DNA from: an uncultured Dehalococcoidia bacterium
Lineage (GTDB): Bacteria > Chloroflexota > Dehalococcoidia > Lucifugimonadales > UBA3495
Assembly (NCBI GenBank): GCA_958296385.1
Contig: OY282494.1
Location: 2,996,981 to 3,060,980, forward strand
Reading direction: 5' to 3'
DNA length: 64,000 nt
In this document: positions 7,041-15,539 of the stretch, piece after piece
Layout: each line of letters starts with the position of its first letter
Position numbering within the stretch: the stretch's first letter is position 1
Notes under the pieces: generated by a model
The model's database searches: none
What the model was told of the DNA's origin: nothing
The model's input: the letters and a program-made list of their open reading frames with translations, nothing else
Position numbers and translations under genes: made by a program

Positions 7041-8558
7041 ATGCCACCAAAAGCACGCACTTTCAGGGTTCGCACCGAGGCCGTCCATCCGGTGGCCGCT
7101 ACCGATGACCGTTACGATGGCGGCAAGCCCCCGCCCATCCTCTCGGTTTCCGTGGGAACGGCCGGCTACAAGCGCAGCTGGAACTGGGCCAAAAGGATGG
7201 GCCAGGCCGGGGTGCTGGGCCGCGTCCAGGGAATGTTCATCTACGACTGCAACCAGGCCACCATCGAGGACATCGAGTCCACCGTTGACCAGATGCGCCG
7301 GGTGCCCCGCGGCGGCGACCTGCCCGTTATCCTGCCGGAGTTCTTTCCCAAAGTTGACGGCTTCCTCCGCGACCCCAACGCCTACAAGGATTTCTACGGC
7401 CTGATTGACCGGGACCTGGACCGGATGGTTGACCTGCTCCAGCAGCGCTCCGAAACGGTCAGCGCGCCCCCGCAAATCATCATCGAGTGGCTGGGGTTCG
7501 GCGGACACGCCAAGCTGGGCGGCCTGCTGCACCAAAAGCTCGTCGAGCAGTTCCCCGAAGCCCTGTTCCTCCCCATCGTCCTGCTCCCCCGCGAGCACGC
7601 GCTGGAAGAGAATATGCGCAAGGAAACCTGGGGCGCCTACGAAGGCACCATGTGCCAGATGGACCCCAAGTCCGGCCTGCTGGTCAACAGCTACCCCGCC
7701 CTGCTCACCGACAACCGGATGTCCCGCAACTACGCCGCAATGGACGACAAGCTGGCCATCGGGCTGGCCTCCATTGAGTCGGCCATGGATTATCAGTCCG
7801 ACAGCGGCTCCCTGGCCGAAACCATCGCCAGTTTCGGGCAGTATTCCAACGGCTGGCTGGGGATGCGCGTATTGAGCCGCCGGGTTGACGTGGCCGAAGT
7901 GCGCCCGCCCAGCCGCCGGTTCCGGCTGCCCTTTGGCAACCGCGAGATGGCCGTCATCAAGGGCAAGGACAACCACTTGACCTGGAGCATCAAAGCCGCC
8001 CTGTGGGACATGGTGGATACCAAGCGCAAGGACTTGCAGATGGCCGACCACTCGCCCATCGACGACGAATCGGTGATGCGGCTGGTGATAACCATTCCGG
8101 CCAACAGCGAGGGCGTCAAGGAGATTGAGGACGACGTGCGCGACCAGCTGGACCGTGAAGGCTACGAGGAAGCGTTCCCCAACCTCACCTACTCCTTTGC
8201 CCCGGCCCGGTTCCCCGTATCCAGCAGCGACCACCATATGTTCATCAGCATGGTGTACCCCCTCCGCAGCCCGGAGATTCCCAGCATCGAGCGCATCATG
8301 GGCAAGTCGGACGGCGGGCGCCGGTTCGGGGAAGACGAAAGTCTGGACCAGATTGGGTTCGGCACCGGCCACTTCATGCCCCAAAACGGCAGCCGTCGGG
8401 AAGACCCCGGACAGCACAGCTACCTCTCCCGGGGACGCCTGCGCCGCATCGAGCGGGACCAGGAACGGGAGAACAGCCGCAGCGTCACCGCCGACGACCA
8501 GTACGGCAATTCCTACAACGGCACCGAGAACGGCTACGGCGCCAACTACCGGCGCTAA
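7041..8558 (+). CDS. Divergent tubulin/FtsZ-superfamily-like protein 2
   Basis: A 505-residue paralogue of the protein at 5337. Shared elements are SVGTAG (37-42), MFIYDCNQ, the T4-like LGFGGHAKLGGL (151-162), LPIVLLPREHALEENMRKE followed by a helix, SNGWLGMRVLSRR at the T7 position, and a C-terminal ferredoxin-like segment (LVITIPANSEGVKEI). The C-terminus carries an extra ~65-residue Arg/Gly/Asn/Tyr-rich polar tail, like the disordered, partner-binding tails of FtsZ; copy 1 lacks this. GAGGAGG at 7021-7027 is slightly far (13 nt) from the ATG. A strong terminator follows. Two paired but unequal paralogues suggest co-assembly, as with tubulin-like BtubA/B or FtsZ1/FtsZ2; that is inference. 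Confidence 0.62.
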   Translation: MPPKARTFRVRTEAVHPVAATDDRYDGGKPPPILSVSVGTAGYKRSWNWAKRMGQAGVLGRVQGMFIYDCNQATIEDIESTVDQMRRVPRGGDLPVILPEFFPKVDGFLRDPNAYKDFYGLIDRDLDRMVDLLQQRSETVSAPPQIIIEWLGFGGHAKLGGLLHQKLVEQFPEALFLPIVLLPREHALEENMRKETWGAYEGTMCQMDPKSGLLVNSYPALLTDNRMSRNYAAMDDKLAIGLASIESAMDYQSDSGSLAETIASFGQYSNGWLGMRVLSRRVDVAEVRPPSRRFRLPFGNREMAVIKGKDNHLTWSIKAALWDMVDTKRKDLQMADHSPIDDESVMRLVITIPANSEGVKEIEDDVRDQLDREGYEEAFPNLTYSFAPARFPVSSSDHHMFISMVYPLRSPEIPSIERIMGKSDGGRRFGEDESLDQIGFGTGHFMPQNGSRREDPGQHSYLSRGRLRRIERDQERENSRSVTADDQYGNSYNGTENGYGANYRR

Positions 8559-8589
8559 ACCCGGACGCCGCCAACCGCGCGCTCATCAA

Positions 8590-8636
8590 AACGGCGCCGG
8601 GCTTGCGCTAATCGCAGGCCCGGCGCCGTTCTTTTG
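8590..8636 (+). terminator. Rho-independent terminator after the tubulin-like pair
   Basis: A perfect 12-bp stem, ACGGCGCCGGGC (8591-8602) with GCCCGGCGCCGT (8618-8629), is followed by TTCTTTT. It lies 32 bp after the stop codon and also sits between convergent genes. Confidence 0.85.
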
Positions 8637-8663
8637 CGCCGTCCGGATGTGTCGGCAAAGGCG

Positions 8664-9803
8664 TCAGTTATCCGCCGCCGCCGCTTTGCGCGCTTTATCT
8701 TTGCGGGCTTTATCCTTAAAGTGCGGAATGACGTACTTGCCGAACAGCCGCAGGGATTCCATCACTTCGGCATGGCTCACCGGCCCTACCTGGAACAACG
8801 GCATGATTTCGTCAACGCCCATCCGCTCGTAGCTTTCAATGTACTCAATGCAGTCGTCGGGGTTGCCGATGCAAAAGCGGCCGCCGTCCTCAATGAGCGA
8901 ACGCGAGGTCACTTCGTCGGCGCGGGCGGTGTCGGCCTGCACCGCCCGCTGGTAGTGCCACTGGTAATCCGCCGGCACTTTCGCCGGGTCGTACCCCTGC
9001 CACACGTAAGAATCCCGGATGCGCTGCTGCACCCGATACCAGTCAATAATCTCCGCACCCCGCTGAAAAGCTTTGTCCCGATCCTCCATACACAGCGCAA
9101 CGGTGTTGCCGGCCACGCGGGGATGCACCACCCTGGTAGCCGGTTCCGGGCTGGCGATGGCCTCGCGGTAAATCCTGATTAGCCCCTCGGCCCGTTCCAG
9201 CCCCACGCTGGTTTGGGCCAGGCAGCCCAGGCCCTGCCGCCCCACTTTCTCGGCAGTGGATTCCTGGCTCACCGCCTGCCAGATGGGGGGATGCGGCTTC
9301 TGCACCGGCTTGGGAATCACCTCCCGGGGCGGGATGCTGTAATGCTTGCCCTCGTAAGCGAACAGCTCATCCGTCCAGGCGCCGGGGATGATTTGCAGGT
9401 ATTCCTCCACCATCTCCGACACGTCGGCAAGGTCGGCGCCGTAGGGCAGCATCTGGTAAGGGTAACCGGAGCGCCCAATGCCAAAGTCAACGCGCCCGCC
9501 GGAGATGACGTCCAGCGTGGCCAGACGTGAGGCCACGTTCAGCGGATGATGCAGCGGCGCCAGCACGACGGCGATGCCCAGCCGCATCTGCGCCGTGCGC
9601 TGGCTGATGGCCGCCAGCGTAATATCCGGCGCGCTGGAGTGCGACCACTCGGAGCGAAAATGATGCTCCACAAACCAAACGCTGGTCATACCCTGCGCCT
9701 CCGCAAACTCAACCTGCTCCAGCATCTCCTGAAACTTGCGGCTTTCGCTCCGGTCATCCCAGGGCTTGGGAACCTGAATCTGGTAAAAAAGGCCAAGGTC
9801 CAT
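8664..9803 (-). CDS. LLM-class (luciferase-like) flavin-dependent oxidoreductase
   Basis: A 379-residue bacterial-luciferase-fold monooxygenase. The N-terminus MDLGLFYQIQVP, the EHHF motif on strand 2, the RLGIAVVLAPLHHP strand, and LDVISGGRVDFGIGRSGYPYQ mark the alkanal monooxygenase-like TIM barrel. Reduced FMN and oxygen are the expected co-substrates; the organic substrate is unknown. GGAG about ten bases upstream supports the start. A lysine/alanine-rich C-terminal tail follows the last barrel helix. Three further paralogues (38763, 41152, 58611) are in the window; expansion of this family is a known hallmark of SAR202 genomes. Confidence 0.9.
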   Translation of the reverse strand: MDLGLFYQIQVPKPWDDRSESRKFQEMLEQVEFAEAQGMTSVWFVEHHFRSEWSHSSAPDITLAAISQRTAQMRLGIAVVLAPLHHPLNVASRLATLDVISGGRVDFGIGRSGYPYQMLPYGADLADVSEMVEEYLQIIPGAWTDELFAYEGKHYSIPPREVIPKPVQKPHPPIWQAVSQESTAEKVGRQGLGCLAQTSVGLERAEGLIRIYREAIASPEPATRVVHPRVAGNTVALCMEDRDKAFQRGAEIIDWYRVQQRIRDSYVWQGYDPAKVPADYQWHYQRAVQADTARADEVTSRSLIEDGGRFCIGNPDDCIEYIESYERMGVDEIMPLFQVGPVSHAEVMESLRLFGKYVIPHFKDKARKDKARKAAAADN

Positions 9804-9879
9804 AAGGGCGCGCTCCTGCTCCTGATACTGCTACCGCTGATGCGGCAAACACTTGCGGCGGATGGCGCATTGTAGCAGA

Positions 9880-10554
9880 TTAGTCATACAGCGGATCGCG
9901 CCCGCCCCGGTCCGACCAGTAGGCCATCCAGCGCGCCATCGGGTCAATCCTGATGCCGCTGCGCTGCCAGTTGACGGCAATGCGCACCGTATCCCGATGG
10001 CTTTCGGCGGCGTCCATAAACCCCGGCGCAATGTCAATGCCCCGGTTATTCGTTCCCGTGGCGCTGGTGAGATAGCGGCTGCTGCCGTGCTGGCCGGCCA
10101 GTTCCTGCAAGACTTCCATCGGGATATAGAACACGCTGTCCCTTTCCGTTTCCCACCAGATTCGCACCAGCAGCAGGTCGGACGTGAACTCAAACTCGCT
10201 GATGTCGCTTTCCGCCGACGCCGTATCCGCAGTCCACTTCGCCTTGACTTTTCCGTTGCGGGTAACGGTCTTGATTTCCAGAGGCTGGCCGAAAATCAGG
10301 ACATCCCGCATCGGTGAGTTAGCCGCCGGCAGGTCAATGTGCATATCGCCCAGGGTGTGCCGCAGGTAGGCAATGATTATCTTTTCCCGAACCACGCCTA
10401 CTTCCTGGCCCACCGACTCGTAGGTCAATCCCGTCTTGCGCTGCTGTACGCGCCGCGCTTCGGCGTCCGCTACCTCAAAGGCGCGCGGTAGGTTTTGCCG
10501 CAGCAATTCTACGTAATCCGCGTTACGAAACAGGGTTATAAGCGTTGGATTCAT
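9880..10554 (-). CDS. Type II restriction endonuclease, ThaI-like
   Basis: A 224-residue nuclease downstream of, and overlapping by 32 nt, the methyltransferase at 10523. The PD-(D/E)XK core is visible: Asp84, then Glu93-Ile-Lys95 in FGQPLEIKT, preceded by a helix with GVVREKIIIAYLRH. Downstream blocks (SDLLLVRIWW, VFYIPMEVLQELA, GTNNRGIDI, ARWMAYW) match my recollection of the ThaI family, whose founder cuts CGCG. The start is the ATG at 10554, inside the methyltransferase gene; the same frame stays open further upstream but there it is antisense-frame overlap, not homologous sequence. Family assignment rests on recalled motifs, and specificity is not proven. Confidence 0.65.
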   Translation of the reverse strand: MNPTLITLFRNADYVELLRQNLPRAFEVADAEARRVQQRKTGLTYESVGQEVGVVREKIIIAYLRHTLGDMHIDLPAANSPMRDVLIFGQPLEIKTVTRNGKVKAKWTADTASAESDISEFEFTSDLLLVRIWWETERDSVFYIPMEVLQELAGQHGSSRYLTSATGTNNRGIDIAPGFMDAAESHRDTVRIAVNWQRSGIRIDPMARWMAYWSDRGGRDPLYD

Positions 10555-11296
10555 CCGGCGCCTCCGCAATAATGCGCCCCTTGCTGTCGGCGTAGGCGAA
10601 CAGGTTTGGCACTCCCGCCAGGCGGCGCCGGGCCAGTTCGCAGTATTCCGCCGACAGTTCGTAGCCCACGAAACGGCGGCCGGTTTGCAGGGCGGCGATG
10701 GCGGTGCTGCCGCTCCCCATAAAAGGGTCCAGCACCACCTCGCCGGCGTAGGTGTACAGCTCAATGCAGCGGCGCGGCAGCTCCACCGGAAAGGGCGCCG
10801 GATGGCCCACCCGTCGGGCCGACTCCGCCGGAAACTGCCACACGCTGCGCGTCCAGTCCAGAAAATCATCGCGGCTGATGGTGGACTCCCGGCCGGCCAC
10901 TTTGGGGCGCCGGTAGGTGTCCTTGCACAGCACCAGGATGTACTCGTGGACGTCGCGCAGGGTCGGATTGGCGGCCGATTTCCAGCTGCCCCAGGCCGTG
11001 GACGAGGCGGCGCTGGCGGCCTTGTCCCAGATTATCTCGCCCCGCATCAGAAACCCGATGCGCTGCAAATCCTCAATGATGTAGCGATGCAGCGGCAGAT
11101 AAGGACGCCGCCCCAGGTTGGCGATGTTGAAACAGACGCGCCCGCCGGGCACCAGCACCCGGTACACCTCCCGCATCGCCCGCCGCAGAAACGCCCGGTA
11201 CTGCGCCAGCGTCAAGTCGTCGTCGTACTCTTTCCCGACGTTATAGGGCGGCGAGGTAACCATCAGATGGACGCTGCAATCCGGCAGCAGTCGCAT
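10523..11296 (-). CDS. Beta-class DNA methyltransferase (adenine-N6 or cytosine-N4); 5' end frameshifted
   Basis: The intact ORF gives 257 residues with motif IV TSPPY (14-18) before motif I DPFMGSGST (about 190), the order of beta-class amino-methyltransferases. It protects DNA against the ThaI-like nuclease encoded just downstream. Homologous-looking coding sequence continues upstream in the same frame beyond the first ATG (ENPLPPGVANCIFPESS, and before it FYGARLYDGQPDERAVEY) with no start codon. An ATG at 11427 in the next frame would join it if the A4 run at 11410-11413 (T4 on the coding strand) had one more base, giving MTRRGFYGARLYDG. The true protein is therefore probably ~300 residues and is broken by a 1-nt deletion or sequencing error. 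Confidence 0.82.
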   Translation of the reverse strand: MRLLPDCSVHLMVTSPPYNVGKEYDDDLTLAQYRAFLRRAMREVYRVLVPGGRVCFNIANLGRRPYLPLHRYIIEDLQRIGFLMRGEIIWDKAASAASSTAWGSWKSAANPTLRDVHEYILVLCKDTYRRPKVAGRESTISRDDFLDWTRSVWQFPAESARRVGHPAPFPVELPRRCIELYTYAGEVVLDPFMGSGSTAIAALQTGRRFVGYELSAEYCELARRRLAGVPNLFAYADSKGRIIAEAPDESNAYNPVS

Positions 11297-11484
11297 CCGG
11301 CGGGTTGACGACTCCGGAAAAATGCAGTTGGCAACCCCCGGCGGCAGCGGATTCTCTACGTACTCAACCGCCCGCTCATCCGGCTGCCCATCGTAAAGCC
11401 GCGCACCGTAAAACCGCGACGCGTCATGCCCCCGCCGCCCCGGAGCGCCAAACGCGCTAGTGTGGGTTCCAGACCCTGATTCTC

Positions 11485-11510
11485 GGGGGGGGGGGGGGGG
11501 GGGGGGGGGG
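11485..11510. repeat. 26-nt poly-G homopolymer
   Basis: An uninterrupted run of 26 G on the plus strand, ~60 bp upstream of the probable methyltransferase start and followed by AATTAATATTAATAT. Poly-G/C tracts upstream of restriction-modification genes drive phase variation in other bacteria. Runs of G are also a common artefact of two-colour sequencing and of contig joins. The sequence alone cannot separate these. Confidence 0.9.
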
Positions 11511-11602
11511 AATTAATATTAATATCGGCAGCCAAAACGCGCGGCATTATCGCGCCGGACCAAAACTATGGCAAGGGCGGCCCCCATATCATAGAGTGCC
11601 CT

Positions 11603-11670
11603 CCCCCCAATGTCATTCTGAGCGCAGCGAAGAATCTCGATAGCGTAGCAACGCCTTTGCCCCCAAAGCC
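11603..11670. repeat. Dispersed inverted repeat, half copy
   Basis: Only the left arm (GTCATTCTGAGCGCAGCGAA from 11612, then GAATCTCGATAGCGTAGCAA) is preserved. The right arm has decayed. It lies in the 11297-12250 gap, which otherwise holds the methyltransferase 5' end, the poly-G run and the hairpins at 11931. Confidence 0.75.
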
Positions 11671-11930
11671 TGCGCCGCCCCGTCAAAATCCCCCGCCAAT
11701 TCCAAAAATCAGCGACGCCAACCTCTTGCAACCGCACATCGGTTCGTGTAAGATACATCTATCGGGCATCTCAACCAACCAATCCCCCCTCAGCCGTCCT
11801 CGCTCGAGAACATCCGCTGAGGAACCGGGGCCACCACACCGCTAGCACAACCGCCGGAGATTCAAGTCAAAACGGCCAGTCAGCAAAAAATCGCAATCGG
11901 CAAGGGTAGTCCCGACCCCGCTTTCACGGC

Positions 11931-11991
11931 GCGGGCTGCCTCCGCAGGGTCTCGAGCTTCAGCCCGCGTGCTGTCCTCCCATTAGGGACAG
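11931..11991. other. Two adjacent hairpins in a gene-free stretch
   Basis: GCGGGCT (11931-11937) pairs with AGCCCGC (11961-11967), and directly after it CTGTCCT (11971-11977) pairs with AGGGACAG (11984-11991) with one bulge. The surrounding 11670-12250 has no ORF with codon structure like the neighbours. It could be a small structured RNA or the end of a lost IS200/IS605-type element; neither is shown. Confidence 0.35.
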
Positions 11992-12250
11992 GCCACGTAA
12001 AATGAAGGTACAAAATAGTTGCGTACCAACCTCCGGCCGTAGGGCTGACAATGACTTGAATCTCCGACAACCAACACCAAACCAAACCGAACCCACCGCC
12101 CGATAGCTAATCGCCCGATACCAGCCAACCGCAAACTCTCTCCCCCAGGATGAGCCATCATGACTTGACCATACCATACCACCGGAAACGAAACGCCGCC
12201 CCGGGGATGCCCCGGTCATTCCGCATCCCCTGGCTGCCCCCGCCCCGGCG

Positions 12251-13135
12251 TTAGTTGCGGGCGTATTTATCTACCGCCTTGTCGCCGGTCAGCGCCAGGA
12301 ATATGTCGCCCTGCGCGTCGCACCAGATGCCGTGCGCGGAGCGGCTGTCCCAGCGGGCCAGTACGCTGCCGTCCCGGTCAAAGATGCTGACCTGCGGGCC
12401 GTGCGAATCGTCCAGCGGCGGCAGCTGGCTGACTACGAAATCGCCCTCCGGCGTTTCCGCAATGTCCGTGGGCCGGCAGGTATCCGTCCACATCGTCAGG
12501 AAGTTGCCCATCGTGTCAAACACCTGGATGCGGCTGTTCTCCCGGTCGCACACGTACACCCGGTCATCGCGCGTCACCAGCAGGCTGTGCGGCAGGTGAA
12601 ACTCGTAGGGATGCTCCTTGCCCGGCTTGCCCCACGAATACTTGTGATTGCCGTCGTTGTCAAAACGATGGATGCGGGCGTTGCGGTAGCCGTCGGCCAC
12701 GAACAAATCGCCGCTGGGCGACGGCACCAGCTCGGCCGGATAGTTGAACGGCCCGGCCGCCCGCGGCACCAGCGCCCCGGCAACCTCGCACCCCGTATCC
12801 GAGTGCACGCCGTGGCGGCCCAGCATCTGAATGGGCTTGCCGTCCAGCGTGTACACGATGCAAACCGACGTATCCCGGTCGGTCAGATAAACCACGTCGT
12901 CCTCAATGTAAAACCCGTGCGCGTACACAAACGAGCCGTTGCCCCAGCCGCTCTTGAACGACCCGTCGCTGCGGTCAAAAATCGCCACCGGCGGGTCGGC
13001 CCGGTGAAAGACGTAGATGTCGCCGGCCGAGTCGCTGGCCAGCGCGCTGACGGCGCCCATCGGGTGAGCGTCAGGCATCCGGGCCCAGTCTGCGGTGAGG
13101 GTGTAAGTATGCTTTCCGGTTCCAACGGTAGTCAT
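12251..13135 (-). CDS. NHL-type six-bladed beta-propeller protein
   Basis: A 294-residue protein built of NHL-like repeats: GDIYVFHRADPPVAIFD, VVYLTDRDTSVCIV, GDLFVADGYRNARIHRFD, RVYVCDRENSRIQVFD and GDIFLALTGDKAVDKYA. The layout resembles the lyase domain of peptidyl-alpha-hydroxyglycine amidating enzymes and other propellers, but there is no signal peptide, so it should be cytosolic. AGGAGG lies seven bases before the ATG. It is the last gene of the operon E1 alpha, E1 beta, propeller (46 bp after E1 beta). Whether it has an enzymatic role with the dehydrogenase is unknown. Confidence 0.8.
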   Translation of the reverse strand: MTTVGTGKHTYTLTADWARMPDAHPMGAVSALASDSAGDIYVFHRADPPVAIFDRSDGSFKSGWGNGSFVYAHGFYIEDDVVYLTDRDTSVCIVYTLDGKPIQMLGRHGVHSDTGCEVAGALVPRAAGPFNYPAELVPSPSGDLFVADGYRNARIHRFDNDGNHKYSWGKPGKEHPYEFHLPHSLLVTRDDRVYVCDRENSRIQVFDTMGNFLTMWTDTCRPTDIAETPEGDFVVSQLPPLDDSHGPQVSIFDRDGSVLARWDSRSAHGIWCDAQGDIFLALTGDKAVDKYARN

Positions 13136-13181
13136 CGGTGAGCCTCCTGGCGATGCGATACGATGCGGTGCGGCGCTGCGG

Positions 13182-14237
13182 TTACGCCATCAGTTTGCGC
13201 ACGGTGGAGATGACGCGCTCCGCGTTGGGCACGTACAAATTCTCCAGCGGGCGGCTGTACGGCACCGGCGTATGCGGCGGCGTAACCCGCGACGGCGGCG
13301 CGTCCAGGTAGTCAAAAGCTTCCTCCGCAACGCGGGCGCAGATGTCGGACGAGATGCTGCAAACCGGCGTGTCCTCATCAACAACGACGATGCGGTGGGT
13401 CTTGCGCACCGACTCCAGCACGTGGTCGTAGTCAATCGGCGACACGCTGAGCAGGTCAATCACCTCAGCGTTGATACCCTCTTTGGCCAGTTCCTCAGCC
13501 GCCTCAGTCGCCACCCACGTCATCCGGCTGATGCCCACCAGCGTGATGTCGGCGCCGGGGCGCACCGTCCGCGCCTTGCCCAGCGGAATGGCGTACATAT
13601 CCTCCGGCACCGGGCCGGTATCGCCGTACAGCCCCTTGTGCTCAAAGAATATCACCGGGTCATCGTCGCGGATGGCCGATATGAGCAGCCCTTTGGCCGT
13701 GTACGCGTCCGACGGGCAGACGCCTTTCAGCCCCGGTATGTGGCTGAACAGGGAGTAAAACGACTCGGAGTGCTGCGCCGCGCTGCCGAACCCGGCGCCG
13801 ATGCGGGTCAGCATCACGAACGGCACCTTGACCTGCCCGCCAAACATATAGCGCATCTTGGCGGCGTTGTTGAGCAGCTGGTCCATACAGACGCCGATGA
13901 AGTCAACGAACATCAGCTCCGCCACCGCGCGCATCCCGGTGGACGCGGCGCCGATGGCAGTGCCGACAAAAGCGGCCTCCGACAGCGGCGTATCCAGCAC
14001 GCGCTCGTTGCCAAATTCCTGAATCAGCCCCCGCGTAGTACGAAAAGCGCCGCCCCAGGCATCCACGATGCCCAGATGCTCCCGACCGGCGCCGCCGGCA
14101 ATCTCCTCGCCCATAATAATGACGGTTTCATCCCGCCGCATTTCCTGCAGCAGCGCCTCGTTGATGGCCTCGCGGGTCTGAATGATGCGGGTTTCGCCCG
14201 GCGGCGGCAGCATCGGAACTTCGGTAATGGTAGTCAT
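13182..14237 (-). CDS. 2-oxo acid (pyruvate/acetoin-type) dehydrogenase E1 component, beta subunit
   Basis: A 351-residue transketolase-like pyrimidine-binding domain plus transketolase C-terminal domain. Characteristic segments are TREAINEALLQEMRRDETVIIMGEEIAGGAG, LDTPLSEAAFVGTAIGAASTG, EHKGLYGDTG, and the C-terminal VIDLLSVSPIDYDHVLESVRKTHRIVVVDED. Together with the alpha subunit it decarboxylates a 2-oxo acid on ThDP. The lack of an adjacent lipoyl E2 or E3 and the likeness of the MTT-leader type suggest an acetoin- or branched-chain-like enzyme. GGGAGG precedes the ATG; it starts 56 bp after the alpha subunit stop. Confidence 0.9.
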   Translation of the reverse strand: MTTITEVPMLPPPGETRIIQTREAINEALLQEMRRDETVIIMGEEIAGGAGREHLGIVDAWGGAFRTTRGLIQEFGNERVLDTPLSEAAFVGTAIGAASTGMRAVAELMFVDFIGVCMDQLLNNAAKMRYMFGGQVKVPFVMLTRIGAGFGSAAQHSESFYSLFSHIPGLKGVCPSDAYTAKGLLISAIRDDDPVIFFEHKGLYGDTGPVPEDMYAIPLGKARTVRPGADITLVGISRMTWVATEAAEELAKEGINAEVIDLLSVSPIDYDHVLESVRKTHRIVVVDEDTPVCSISSDICARVAEEAFDYLDAPPSRVTPPHTPVPYSRPLENLYVPNAERVISTVRKLMA

Positions 14238-14293
14238 AGTTTCAGCCTCCCAAAGGGGGTAAGGGTTACTGCGCTCCGCTCCGGCCGGCCCGT

Positions 14294-15307
14294 TCAGACC
14301 GTCATATTGGCGCCGCGCCGCATCATCTCGATGGGGTAGTCCACGTACACGTCCTCGTAGATTTCGTGGGGCTGCGGCAGCGGGCTGGCGTCGGCGAAAG
14401 CAACGGCGTCGTCAATCAGCTGCCGGGCCTCGGCGTCAATCTGGTCCAGCTCGGCCGCCGTGATGACGCTGCCCTGCGCCGCCATGTGATTGCGGAAAGT
14501 CAGCAGCGGGTCGCGGGCGCGCCAGTAGTCCTCCTCCTCTTTGGTGCGGTAAGTGAGGGGGTTGTCAAACACGGTGTGGCCGTAGTAACGGTAGGTGCGC
14601 GCCTCCAGCAGCGAGGGGCCGCCGCCCGTCCGGGCCCGGAACACCGCCTCGCCAGCCGCCTCGTACACCGCCAGCACGTCCATACCGTCCACGTGGATGC
14701 CGGGCATATCGTAAGACGCCGCCCGGTCCGCCACGTTAGCGGTGGACAGAGCATACTCCACCGGCGTGGACTCAGCGTAGCCGTTGTTCTCGCAGCAGAA
14801 AATGACGGGCAGTTTCCACACCGACGCCAGGTTCATGCACTCGTGCAGCACGCCCTGATTAGCGCCGCCGTCGCCAAAAAAGGCCACGGCCACCCGCCCC
14901 AGCTTGCGGATTTTGGAAGTAAGACCGGCGCCCACGGCCAGCGGCACGCTGCCGGCCACAATGCCGTTAGTCCCCAGCATCCCCTTGCTCATATCGGCAA
15001 TGTGCATCGAGCCGCCCTTGCCCTTGTTGGGGCCGTCGATGCGCCCAAACAGCTCCGCCATCATCAGCGTCGGGTCAACGCCCTTGGCGATGCAGTGGCC
15101 ATGCCCCCGGTGCGTGCTGCCGATGTAATCGTCATCGGTAAGATGAGCGCAAACGCCGGTCGGCACCGCCTCCTGCCCCACCGAGGAATGAACCGACGAG
15201 GACATCCCCCGCTGCCCGGTCTCCGGCACCCCCCGCTCCTCAAAATGGCGGATGGTAGTCATAGTGCGATAAAGCCGCAGCAGGGTATCGCGATCCTCCA
15301 AAGCCAT
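14294..15307 (-). CDS. 2-oxo acid (pyruvate/acetoin-type) dehydrogenase E1 component, alpha subunit
   Basis: A 337-residue ThDP-binding E1 alpha subunit. The ThDP/Mg motif is GDGGANQG (145-152) closing with ENN at 173-175; THRGHGH at 65-71 and NKGKGGSMH at 94-102 are the usual active-site loops. The start at 15307 is chosen because AAGGAG lies ten bases upstream; an in-frame upstream ATG at 15367 has none. Length is typical of the family (320-370). It is first in the operon with E1 beta and a beta-propeller. No E2 or E3 gene is in the window. Confidence 0.92.
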   Translation of the reverse strand: MALEDRDTLLRLYRTMTTIRHFEERGVPETGQRGMSSSVHSSVGQEAVPTGVCAHLTDDDYIGSTHRGHGHCIAKGVDPTLMMAELFGRIDGPNKGKGGSMHIADMSKGMLGTNGIVAGSVPLAVGAGLTSKIRKLGRVAVAFFGDGGANQGVLHECMNLASVWKLPVIFCCENNGYAESTPVEYALSTANVADRAASYDMPGIHVDGMDVLAVYEAAGEAVFRARTGGGPSLLEARTYRYYGHTVFDNPLTYRTKEEEDYWRARDPLLTFRNHMAAQGSVITAAELDQIDAEARQLIDDAVAFADASPLPQPHEIYEDVYVDYPIEMMRRGANMTV

Positions 15308-15539
15308 AACAACACACTCCTTGCAAGTAAGACGCACTCGTAAAATGTCCCGGCACGATGCCGGCACGATAGACGACCGGATTTAGCGAAAAACCGGCGC
15401 AGCAAACGCCGGCGCCGAGAATGGCCCCATAGTAGCACGGGGCGGGTTGCTGTCAAGGCAAAACGCGTTGACGGCGCGCGCGGCGGTTGCTAGTATCCGC
15501 GCAAGTCAAGTTAGCGCAGCAGTGTTACAGGATGGACGG

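Noticed and set aside
11959-12219. Minus-strand ORF over the hairpin region
   Set aside because: Repetitive Trp/Arg/Gly composition unlike the neighbours, no ribosome site, overlaps two hairpins.
15447-15539. Longer N-terminus of the GHKL protein
   Set aside because: The upstream start lacks a ribosome site, and residues before the MDVG start look non-coding.
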